Assembly (NCBI GenBank): GCA_014523495.1
Contig: JAATVM010000006.1
Span: forward strand, 1-5,995
DNA from: Nitrososphaerales archaeon TH1920
GTDB taxonomy: Archaea; Thermoproteota; Nitrososphaeria; Nitrososphaerales; Nitrososphaeraceae
Direction: 5' to 3'
Length of the DNA stretch: 5,995 bases
Notes under the pieces: generated by a model
Database searches by the model: none
Told to the model about the DNA's origin: nothing
Seen by the model: the letters and a program-made list of their open reading frames with translations, nothing else
Program-made: the position numbers and the translations under genes
Shown: piece by piece, positions 1 to 4,788 of the stretch
Numbering within the stretch: position 1 is the first letter of the stretch
Layout of the letters: every line of letters starts with the position of its first letter

Positions 1-708
1 ATCTACTTTGACTCCTCTATCTACACACAGTTTAACAAGTGTCTTGTGGAGTATAGTGGCTCCTATCTGACTCATCACATCGTCACCAGCACACAAGAGA
101 TTTTTGCTTGCAAATGCTTGTTGCCATTTTGGAGTTGAGGCAATAAAAACTGGTATTGCATTGATAAAGGAGACTCCTGCATCAAGGCACTGCTCTACAT
201 AATATTGAGTTGCCTGTCTGCTTCCAACGGGAAGATAGTTTATCAGAATTTCAGCTCCACTGTCTTTAAGTATTTTTGACACATCTGCTGCAGGCTTATC
301 AGATATCTTTACTCTTTCATTAAGACGTTTACCAACCCCATCAAGTACCTTTCCTTTGTCTACTTTAATACCACTTGTAGGTACATTTGAAATCTTTATT
401 GTGTTGTTTGGACTGGCAAATATCGCATCTGCAAGATCATGTCCCACCTTTGATTCTACAACGTCAAACGCTGCGACAAATTCAATGTCAGCTGGCTTTA
501 TGTCACCCAGTGTATATGCAATTAGGCCTTCAGGAATGTTTTGCCCTTCTACGCCTTCTACTGTTTGATTATTTCCTTTCTTGTCATTATCATTCCTGTA
601 AGTATTACCATAAAATGAGATACCTTGCAATAGTGCAGAAGCGCAGTTTCCGACGCCTGCTATTGCAACCTTGACTTTCTTATTATCTATATTACTATTA
701 CCATTCAT
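1..708 (-). CDS. ino1: Inositol-3-phosphate synthase (myo-inositol-1-phosphate synthase), N-terminal 236 residues; C-terminus beyond window
   Basis: This enzyme converts D-glucose 6-phosphate to 1D-myo-inositol 3-phosphate in an NAD-dependent oxidation, aldol cyclisation and reduction. It is cytoplasmic and feeds inositol lipids and solutes. The 236 visible codons follow the short actinobacterial/archaeal class closely: a Rossmann motif VAIAGVGNCASALLQG at residues 14-29, then FVAAFDV, DAIFASPNNTIKI, NYLPVGS, AIPVFIAS and the GDDxxSQIGAT active-site segment near residues 209-219. The family is usually about 360-390 residues, so roughly 130-150 residues are missing past position 1; this is a window cut, not a pseudogene. 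The ATG at 708 is chosen because the Rossmann strand starts 13 residues later and a TATA box lies about 42 nt upstream. An ATG at 704-702 is in another frame. One oddity is methionine where Mycobacterium tuberculosis Ino1 has lysine in GDDIKSQ. Whether the product is used for archaetidylinositol-type lipids is inference. Confidence 0.95.
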   Translation of the reverse strand, partial: MNGNSNIDNKKVKVAIAGVGNCASALLQGISFYGNTYRNDNDKKGNNQTVEGVEGQNIPEGLIAYTLGDIKPADIEFVAAFDVVESKVGHDLADAIFASPNNTIKISNVPTSGIKVDKGKVLDGVGKRLNERVKISDKPAADVSKILKDSGAEILINYLPVGSRQATQYYVEQCLDAGVSFINAIPVFIASTPKWQQAFASKNLLCAGDDVMSQIGATILHKTLVKLCVDRGVKVD

Positions 709-738
709 AATTATTTGACTTACCCTATTGGTTTAATT

Positions 739-754
739 AATATATGTATATAAG
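739..754 (-). promoter_or_regulatory. TATA-box promoter of the inositol-3-phosphate synthase gene
   Basis: Read on the minus strand, the segment is CTTATATACATATATT, a near-ideal archaeal TATA element centred near 749. A start site about 25 nt downstream would fall near 724 and leave a short leader of about 16 nt before the ATG at 708. This suggests the gene is transcribed independently of the HD-domain gene that ends 104 nt upstream on the same strand. Confidence 0.6.
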
Positions 755-812
755 GCGGATCAAAGATTCGCAAGCCCATTTGCATTAATCAATTTTGAAA
801 AGCCGAATACAA

Positions 813-3203
813 TTAGCTTGGCTGTTGCAGGCAAAATAAAAGTAGGTAAGGGTCGGAATAGTAAGAAAGAGAAGCCAAGTCCAACTTTGAAAAATAAGAC
901 TTTGAACTCTCAGAGCACTCAACGAAGCCTTTTGAAAGAATCTCCTTATATAGAGTGTTGAATAAATCACCCCCGTTAGGAATATCCGTCACTATCTGGA
1001 GCGTCCCAGTATTTATCATCTTGACGCTAATCGAGCTAATTAGTGAAGAAAGTGACGATGAATTAGTTAATATCTCTAGTTCCGTAGATTTTGGCATATT
1101 GATAATGAAATTATCTATTGAATTATTGGGAATACTTGGGAGTAACTTTGTCGGATTTCCCCAAAAAACAGCTGCATTCTGAGGATCCAATTCCATAAAT
1201 TTTGACTTAGCATAAGAGATTTCATTCTGATCTTCTCCTATTCCGATGAAAAACTCAGCCCACGCATCATTTGCCATTTCGTAGATAAGTTCGCCTTTGA
1301 AAAATCCAATTAGCATATTAATTTTCAAAAAAGTCTTCCGGGCATTTATAATTGTCCTAACTAATAGGGTGGATGGGTTTCCTTCATGAAAAAATTGGTA
1401 TACAGAATTCCATCTATTTTTGAACACGTCAGGAAAACCCCTCATTTTTATTAGTTCTTGAAATAGATGCGTATCGGCAAAATCAGAAAAGTATGAATCA
1501 GTTCTAGAAACTGCCTCTAATTTGGGTAAGACGAGTTCGTCATACAAATTTGTAACTCTGTTCCAGGCTCTTATCGGATCAGACCCCATATAGGTAACGG
1601 ATAGATCAGACAACCACAATACTTCTGCCAAGATATTAATTTTTGCAATATCAAGACCTTTTGCCTTAATCTCAGACAATAATTTTTTAAACATTTTTTG
1701 GGCTATTTCTTGTTTAAAATAAGGAAAATCAGTTCTCCATATCAGTGCTTCGACAATTAAGCTCTTGTCAGATTTCTCTATTCCGATTGGAGAGGCCTGA
1801 ATATCCTGTTTCGGAGATTTAAATTTAAAGGAAAAATTTTCAAACACTCTTTCCAATTCTGGCTGATCTAAGTTGAAATATGCATCGTGTATTTGATATC
1901 TTTGAATAATTTCTATTGTTCTATAGACTCTAGGTCCAACTGTTGGTCGAATAGTCGATCCGGGTTTAGGATAACCATTGGTTTCAGGTTTAGAACTATT
2001 ACCATTATAAGTAAATTGTAGTGGATCATAATCATGTAATAATGCAGCTACAAGCATAATTTCGATTTCGTCAGCAGAAAATCTATAATTGTTGATTGTA
2101 TTTGGTAACATTTTTAGAGCCATATACGAAACCTCAAGGCTGTGGTGAAAGTTATGATATTCAGTAGAACCTTCACCTAATCCAATATCTGAATAAACAC
2201 CATCCAAAAATCTAATTAATGTAGCGATTTTTTCAACTCTAGTTTCATTTAGTCCCTTATTTTTTGTCACATCTAAAATGGCCAAAATTAACCTGTCTTC
2301 TCTGATATCAGCAAGTGTTTCATTTGCCTCCTTTACTATAGACTTTCGGAATCCTGGAAGTTTTTCTAAAATTTCATTATAAATAATTTTAATAGGTAAG
2401 CTCCTGTAAAGATAGATCCAAAACCCAGTAATCTTCCAAGGATATTTTATTCTAAATCTCTCTCTTTCAATAATTTCATCCACCAGCAGTACGATGTTCC
2501 TGTTTAGTTTTCCTATTTCACGATTCACCTCAACTCCATCCTGGCTGTTCGATTTTGTCCCTTGATAGTCAGCACGCATTACCGCCCATTGAGGTATTTT
2601 CACCCTGTATCTGAATCTTTTATTTGATCCATTTTTTGACCCTGGAAAGCGAATAATTTCTCTTTCAGTCGTGGCCACATTTCGAGTTCTTGTGTTTATC
2701 AAGTTGTCATCTTTAACTACTTGGAGAATCAATTCCTTATTATGAACTTGCAGTCCCAGCAAGACATGCCAATACTTACCCTTATCTACCCACTCAGGAG
2801 CATAAGTTGCTGGATCCCAAAAATCAATTGGACCAAATGGTATGTAGCCGTCTTCAAACTCATGAGTGTCGGGATTATATGATTTATATTCATATTTTCC
2901 AATTCGAGGATTAATTTGACGTGCAAGAGTTCTTGTTTTGGTGACTCTATTTGAGGACCTTGTAAATTCTCTATATGCCATCATTCCCCAAATAGTTCCT
3001 AGAACGCTGAATATTGTGAAGATAAAGTAGACGAAATCAAATTTGTCGTGTATGGCATAATTGAGAGCTAATTGAATACCAAAAACATAGGAAGAAAGCA
3101 TTCCAGCAAAAAACATGAAAAGGAAAAACCACCTTGCTAAGTCATTATAAAATAAACTAAATGATTTTTTGTACCTAGAGAAGTTTGTCATTCTATGCTT
3201 CAT
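813..3203 (-). CDS. Membrane-anchored HD-domain (class-I PDE-like) phosphohydrolase with C-terminal TrmB-like methyltransferase-fold domain
   Basis: Residue numbers count from the furthest upstream TTG at 3209. The ATG at 3203 (residue 3) is preferred because GTGAT lies 6 nt upstream of it and TTG is a weaker start. Two hydrophobic helices at about 26-47 and 57-78 anchor the protein in the membrane. Residues 85-340 are not recognised. The HD domain spans about 340-620: YHNFHH at 351-356, ALLHDYDP at 389-396 and a late Asp in LSDLS (D535) match the YHNxxH, HD and D metal ligands of 3',5'-cyclic nucleotide phosphodiesterases, but the second His of the usual HDxDH is Pro. Residues 632-798 align by eye with TrmB tRNA m7G methyltransferases (IGFFKGELIYEMA, FIGIGED, LLPSIPNNSIDNFIINMP, GTLQIVTDIP) but lack the PDPWPK/RH substrate motif. 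Cyclic nucleotide hydrolysis is plausible, not shown. It may instead be a sensor. Inositol-3-phosphate synthase follows 104 nt downstream with its own promoter. Confidence 0.8.
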   Translation of the reverse strand: MKHRMTNFSRYKKSFSLFYNDLARWFFLFMFFAGMLSSYVFGIQLALNYAIHDKFDFVYFIFTIFSVLGTIWGMMAYREFTRSSNRVTKTRTLARQINPRIGKYEYKSYNPDTHEFEDGYIPFGPIDFWDPATYAPEWVDKGKYWHVLLGLQVHNKELILQVVKDDNLINTRTRNVATTEREIIRFPGSKNGSNKRFRYRVKIPQWAVMRADYQGTKSNSQDGVEVNREIGKLNRNIVLLVDEIIERERFRIKYPWKITGFWIYLYRSLPIKIIYNEILEKLPGFRKSIVKEANETLADIREDRLILAILDVTKNKGLNETRVEKIATLIRFLDGVYSDIGLGEGSTEYHNFHHSLEVSYMALKMLPNTINNYRFSADEIEIMLVAALLHDYDPLQFTYNGNSSKPETNGYPKPGSTIRPTVGPRVYRTIEIIQRYQIHDAYFNLDQPELERVFENFSFKFKSPKQDIQASPIGIEKSDKSLIVEALIWRTDFPYFKQEIAQKMFKKLLSEIKAKGLDIAKINILAEVLWLSDLSVTYMGSDPIRAWNRVTNLYDELVLPKLEAVSRTDSYFSDFADTHLFQELIKMRGFPDVFKNRWNSVYQFFHEGNPSTLLVRTIINARKTFLKINMLIGFFKGELIYEMANDAWAEFFIGIGEDQNEISYAKSKFMELDPQNAAVFWGNPTKLLPSIPNNSIDNFIINMPKSTELEILTNSSSLSSLISSISVKMINTGTLQIVTDIPNGGDLFNTLYKEILSKGFVECSESSKSYFSKLDLASLSYYSDPYLLLFCLQQPS

Positions 3204-3264
3204 GGACAATCACTTTCATTAACTAGCATTCCATCCTTAACTGATCGTATGACAATCCTCAACT

Positions 3265-3281
3265 ATTCATACTTTATGAAT
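3265..3281. promoter_or_regulatory. Perfect 7-3-7 inverted repeat between TATA and predicted start site of the HD gene
   Basis: ATTCATA CTT TATGAAT is a perfect 7-bp inverted repeat with a 3-nt spacer. It sits 9-25 nt downstream of the candidate TATA centre, where a bound dimeric repressor would block transcription initiation. A single 7-bp inverted repeat is expected by chance in a window of this composition, so the position is the main argument. Confidence 0.3.
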
Positions 3282-3283
3282 TT

Positions 3284-3294
3284 CAATTATAATA
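3284..3294 (-). promoter_or_regulatory. Candidate TATA box of the HD-domain gene
   Basis: Minus-strand TATTATAATTG is the most TATA-like element between 3204 and 3358. It would place the start of transcription near 3265, giving a leader of about 60 nt before the ATG at 3203. The call rests on base composition and spacing only; the whole gap is AT-rich. Confidence 0.3.
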
Positions 3295-3299
3295 GTCGC

Positions 3300-3341
3300 A
3301 AAAAAGTGAGATAATTATTTATGACCTATAGTAGGCTAGGT
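3300..3341 (-). terminator. Possible terminator of the 97-residue protein gene
   Basis: On the minus strand, downstream of the stop at 3359, a 5-bp stem ACCTA/TAGGT (3337-3341 with 3324-3328) is followed about 18 nt later by a run of six T (3305-3300). Archaeal termination relies largely on T-tracts, so the T-run is the more meaningful part. The stem is weak. Confidence 0.3.
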
Positions 3342-3358
3342 TGATAGCGACTCTCAAG

Positions 3359-3652
3359 TTACATTGTAGCCGAAACTGACATTGGTTTTCTCGACATCAT
3401 CATTGTGGCCTCTTCATGTAATTCTCTTGCCTCTTTTCCATATGCATGTAGTGAGTAGTTAGTTCCATCCTTGTATTCAATTACTACACAACAGTAGTCT
3501 ACTCCATTATTTAGTGTATAATCTTTAGGTGAAATTTTTACTATGTTTGCTTCAGTATCTTGTAATTTCATTAGTCGTCTAAGCGTATCGCTGCCGTTAA
3601 TATAGCCACTTGGCTCCGTCATTCGACTCCAACTATTGGATAACATTGTCAT
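3359..3652 (-). CDS. Hypothetical protein, 97 residues
   Basis: I do not recognise this family. The protein is small, with no signal peptide or membrane segment, so it is probably cytoplasmic. Its pattern suggests a compact alpha/beta fold: a polar helix at about 20-33, strands near 36-41, 53-60 (VDYCCVVIEY, with adjacent Cys54-Cys55) and 64-69, then an acidic/basic helix at 71-86 and a Met/Ser-rich tail. Coding is supported by an open frame of normal amino-acid make-up and by a TATA-like element just upstream. The ATG at 3652 gives the longest frame; an in-frame ATG at 3646 lies nearer the expected distance for a leaderless start. It is on the same strand as the HD gene, 155 nt upstream of it, with a possible T-tract terminator between them, so the two are probably not one transcript. 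Confidence 0.65.
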   Translation of the reverse strand: MTMLSNSWSRMTEPSGYINGSDTLRRLMKLQDTEANIVKISPKDYTLNNGVDYCCVVIEYKDGTNYSLHAYGKEARELHEEATMMMSRKPMSVSATM

Positions 3653-3665
3653 TATGTAATTATTC

Positions 3666-3676
3666 GATAATATATG
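3666..3676 (-). promoter_or_regulatory. TATA-like element upstream of the 97-residue protein gene
   Basis: Minus-strand CATATATTATC is centred about 19 nt upstream of the ATG at 3652 and 25 nt upstream of the ATG at 3646. The second spacing fits leaderless initiation at 3646, which is common in archaea of this type. Confidence 0.4.
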
Positions 3677-3692
3677 ATCTAGTCAGCTTCGG

Positions 3693-3728
3693 TTATGATA
3701 AATATAAAATTAAGCTTATTTATCATAA
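3693..3728. repeat. Perfect 12-bp inverted repeat with 12-nt loop
   Basis: TTATGATAAATA (3693-3704) and TATTTATCATAA (3717-3728) are exact reverse complements. The repeat lies about 40-75 nt upstream of the 97-residue protein gene, on the far side of its TATA element, where an activator or a shared regulator could bind. It could equally act as a hairpin in a transcript, though it is almost all A/T. No T-run follows directly. Confidence 0.6.
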
Positions 3729-3805
3729 TCACAGCTTATACAAAAATAACTCAGATGAACTGCACGTTCAGACTAAAGAAAGCTTATTTTGACAGAATGA
3801 CAAAA

Positions 3806-3881
3806 TAGGAGCGTGTCCAAGTTTACAGCTGGAGAACGAGCAATAGCCAAAAGTTCGTTTTTGGGTAACACCGTCATGTAG
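3806..3881 (+). pseudogene. 5' gene stub, copy A: short frame from GTG at 3813 beginning VSKFTAGER
   Basis: The frame GTG at 3813 to TAG at 3881 reads VSKFTAGERAIAKSSFLG and stops after 22 residues. Its first part is related to a second stub at 4682-4748: the first 20 bases match at 17 positions (TAGGAGCGTGTCCAAGTTTA here), and a second matching block GAACGAG follows after an in-frame 3-base length difference. A perfect 7-bp inverted repeat TATTTTG/CAAAATA (3785-3791, 3801-3807) lies immediately upstream. The last 8 bases overlap the 3' end of the minus-strand secreted-protein gene. It may be a decayed 5' end of a gene family member or a real tiny gene; I cannot name the parent family. Confidence 0.35.
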
Positions 3882-4104
3882 AGTTGGTTGTAGCGTTCGT
3901 TTGATTATGTGGAACTACATTATCGCATGCAAACTCTCCTTCCGACGTGGTGTTACCAAGCGCTTTAAACCAGTTTAGGCACGCCTTCTTGCTTTCAAAC
4001 ATTGAATGCCAAGCATTTGCTGACTCCGATACAGTTGACATCCATATTAAACCTGTTACTGCGACGATAGCAAATATAGCCATTATCCTAGTAGTTAATT
4101 CCAT
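3874..4104 (-). CDS. Small secreted or membrane-tethered protein with two cysteines and four N-glycosylation sequons, 76 residues
   Basis: The N-terminus carries a signal-peptide-like segment: a short Arg-containing start, a hydrophobic core at about 7-22 (IMAIFAIVAVTGLIWM) and an ANA-W cleavage-like site after residue 31. The exported part of about 45 residues holds exactly two cysteines (C42, C60), which could form one disulfide. It also has four N-x-S/T sequons: N51 (NTT), N67 (NQT), N70 (NAT) and N74 (NST). The last three sit in a Thr/Asn-rich tail. This suggests a glycosylated cell-surface or exported peptide; archaeal AglB recognises N-x-S/T. If the signal is not cleaved, it would be a one-helix anchored protein. 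I do not recognise the family. The ATG at 4104 starts just before the hydrophobic segment, with a TATA-like GATAAATAAG about 31 nt upstream, consistent with leaderless transcription. It is divergent from the 28-residue gene at 4196. Confidence 0.7.
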   Translation of the reverse strand: MELTTRIMAIFAIVAVTGLIWMSTVSESANAWHSMFESKKACLNWFKALGNTTSEGEFACDNVVPHNQTNATTNST

Positions 4105-4130
4105 TTCGTATTTAATTAAAAGGCTTTTTT

Positions 4131-4140
4131 CTTATTTATC
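4131..4140 (-). promoter_or_regulatory. TATA-like element of the small secreted-protein gene
   Basis: Minus-strand GATAAATAAG is centred about 31 nt upstream of the ATG at 4104, fitting a very short or absent leader. The 91-bp region to 4195 would also hold the divergent promoter of the gene at 4196. Confidence 0.35.
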
Positions 4141-4156
4141 TGTTATCTGATAATGA

Positions 4157-4169
4157 ATTAATAAAAATA
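4157..4169 (+). promoter_or_regulatory. TATA-like element of the 28-residue gene
   Basis: ATTAATAAAAATA is centred about 33 nt upstream of the ATG at 4196, roughly the spacing for leaderless or near-leaderless transcription. The evidence is composition and spacing only. Confidence 0.3.
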
Positions 4170-4195
4170 GAAAATTACTTAAACTGAAAAGATTT

Positions 4196-4282
4196 ATGAC
4201 GGAAAAAATCATCCTGGACCTGATAGCAAGCGCAGCTATCATAAATATTATAATCACCATAGTTTTAGATTCAAATAAATGA
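4196..4282 (+). CDS. Candidate 28-residue single-helix membrane protein
   Basis: The frame ATG 4196 to TGA 4282 encodes a peptide with a charged start (MTEK), a continuous hydrophobic stretch of about 20 residues rich in Ile, Leu and Ala, and a polar end (LDSNK). This is the pattern of a small transmembrane or amphipathic protein. A TATA-like element lies about 33 nt upstream and no ribosome-binding site is evident. Part of the coding sequence forms a 7-bp hairpin (TGATAGC 4221-4227 with GCTATCA 4235-4241), which may be incidental. It is divergent from the small secreted-protein gene, so both could share one regulator. Short hydrophobic frames can arise by chance in AT-rich DNA, so coding status is uncertain. 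No family is recognised. Confidence 0.4.
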   Translation: MTEKIILDLIASAAIINIIITIVLDSNK

Positions 4283-4339
4283 AATAAAAGAAATACACAG
4301 GATACTTTTTTATTCTTTATTGACCTTAATTATTTACGG

Positions 4340-4625
4340 TTCATTCGGCCCGGTGAGAGATTGCGGTCAATCTCACCTCTTTTCAGTCGTTTAAACTGTT
4401 TTATTGTTTGTTGCGTATGTTATTACAACGTAAAACAATACAGCCTCATCCTGATGGGTTCAGTTGTTGTTGGGCATACTCAGTTGAGCCCATCAGTGTT
4501 TTATAGTAGTTGGCATAACTGTGATCACAAAGCTTTTGTCATGAATTGGTGGGCCAGACTAAACTTTGATTCAGCTCACCAGTTTTAATGATAAAAATAA
4601 TCTTCTATTATTATCACGATTTTTA
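4340..4625 (+). ncRNA. Candidate structured RNA with four consecutive hairpins and a terminator-like end
   Basis: Four hairpins follow one another. H1: GGTGAGA/TCTCACC with inner GATTG/CAATC alternatives (4352-4377). H2: TATTGTTT/AAACAATA plus GTTG/CAAC (4402-4440). H3: CTGATGGGTTCA/TGAGCCCATCAG, 12 pairs including one G-U (4451-4496). H4: AATTGGTGGGC/GCTCACCAGTT, 11 pairs including two G-U (4544-4584). A weak AT hairpin and TTTTT end it near 4624. The G-U pairs in H3 and H4 would be A-C mismatches if the minus strand were transcribed, which favours plus-strand RNA. The GC-rich stems stand out from AT-rich flanks. I see no tRNA, 5S, SRP or RNase P core signatures. The 5' end is a guess from an AT-rich promoter-like stretch at 4305-4336. 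A 75-residue frame at 4361-4588 looks non-coding. Confidence 0.45.
4589..4624 (+). terminator. Terminator-like hairpin and T-run ending the candidate RNA
   Basis: TGATAA plus TAAT (4589-4594, 4598-4601) pairs with ATTATTATCA (4607-4616) around a 3-base bulge, followed by ATTTTT at 4619-4624. The stem is A/T-rich and therefore weak; the T-run alone could suffice in archaea. Confidence 0.35.
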
Positions 4626-4631
4626 GACTCT

Positions 4632-4647
4632 AATGAATGAATGAATG
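4632..4647. repeat. AATG tandem repeat, four copies
   Basis: Four perfect AATG units in a row, continuing with AA. It is a short simple repeat in non-coding sequence between the candidate RNA and the stub at 4682, with no evident function. Confidence 0.8.
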
Positions 4648-4663
4648 AAACACAAATCTTTAT

Positions 4664-4680
4664 CTTTACAAAGTGTAAAG
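4664..4680. promoter_or_regulatory. Perfect 7-3-7 inverted repeat upstream of stub B
   Basis: CTTTACA AAG TGTAAAG is a perfect 7-bp inverted repeat with a 3-nt spacer, 8 nt before the GTG at 4689. It has the same geometry as the repeat at 3265-3281, and the half-sites share a TTYAYA core. It could be an operator, but one such repeat is expected by chance. Confidence 0.3.
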
Positions 4681-4681
4681 T

Positions 4682-4748
4682 TAGAAGCGTGCCGAAGTTT
4701 ATTGCCGAACGAGAAAGATTAATTAAAAGGTGGCTAGGGAGGCTATGA
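4682..4748 (+). pseudogene. 5' gene stub, copy B: short frame from GTG at 4689 beginning VPKFIAERE
   Basis: The frame GTG 4689 to TGA 4748 reads VPKFIAERERLIKRWLGRL and stops after 19 residues. The basic, helix-like sequence resembles the first helix of a DNA-binding or transposase-type protein, but that is impression only. Its start region (TAGAAGCGTGCCGAAGTTTA) matches copy A at 3806 at 17 of 20 positions, and both share GAACGAG further on. It lies about 40 nt before the DUF1326 gene and could also act as an upstream reading frame if a transcript begins above 4689. Confidence 0.35.
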
Positions 4749-4761
4749 ATGATTACTTGGG

Positions 4762-4778
4762 TTATAAATCTTATAAGA
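4762..4778 (+). promoter_or_regulatory. TATA box(es) of the DUF1326 gene
   Basis: TTATAAAT (4762-4769) and CTTATAAGA (4770-4778) are two overlapping-range TATA elements. The first lies about 23 nt before the ATG at 4789, the second about 27 nt before the in-frame ATG at 4801. Either supports leaderless or nearly leaderless initiation. Confidence 0.55.
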
Positions 4779-4788
4779 CAGAGTTTAG

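Noticed and set aside
356..674. Two plus-strand frames opposite the inositol-3-phosphate synthase gene
   Set aside because: They lie antisense to a strongly conserved enzyme and have no domain, promoter or sensible amino-acid pattern.
3610..3792. 60-codon plus-strand frame antisense to the 97-residue gene start
   Set aside because: It crosses the promoter and the 12-bp inverted repeat, has biased Asn/Tyr/Ile composition and no support as a gene.
4221..4241. Hairpin TGATAGC/GCTATCA as a terminator
   Set aside because: No T-run follows on the plus strand and it lies inside the 28-residue frame; on the minus strand the T-run is 20 nt away and there is no gene to terminate.
4132..4242. 36-codon minus-strand frame (MIAALAIRSR...)
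   Set aside because: It covers the promoter region of the secreted-protein gene and is antisense to the better 28-residue frame; no independent support.
4520..4529. TGTGATCACA palindrome resembling a CRP/FNR-type site
   Set aside because: A 10-bp palindrome is weak, the position is inside the candidate RNA, and bacterial CRP sites are not expected in an archaeon.
4361..4588. 75-codon plus-strand frame in the gene-free gap
   Set aside because: Cys/Tyr/Ser-rich composition without domain logic, a start inside a hairpin and full overlap with the stems; a structured RNA explains the region better.
4340..4625. SRP RNA, RNase P RNA, 5S rRNA or tRNA as identity of the structured region
   Set aside because: No T-loop GTTCRA, no SRP helix-8 core, no RNase P conserved regions and no 5S core were found by eye.
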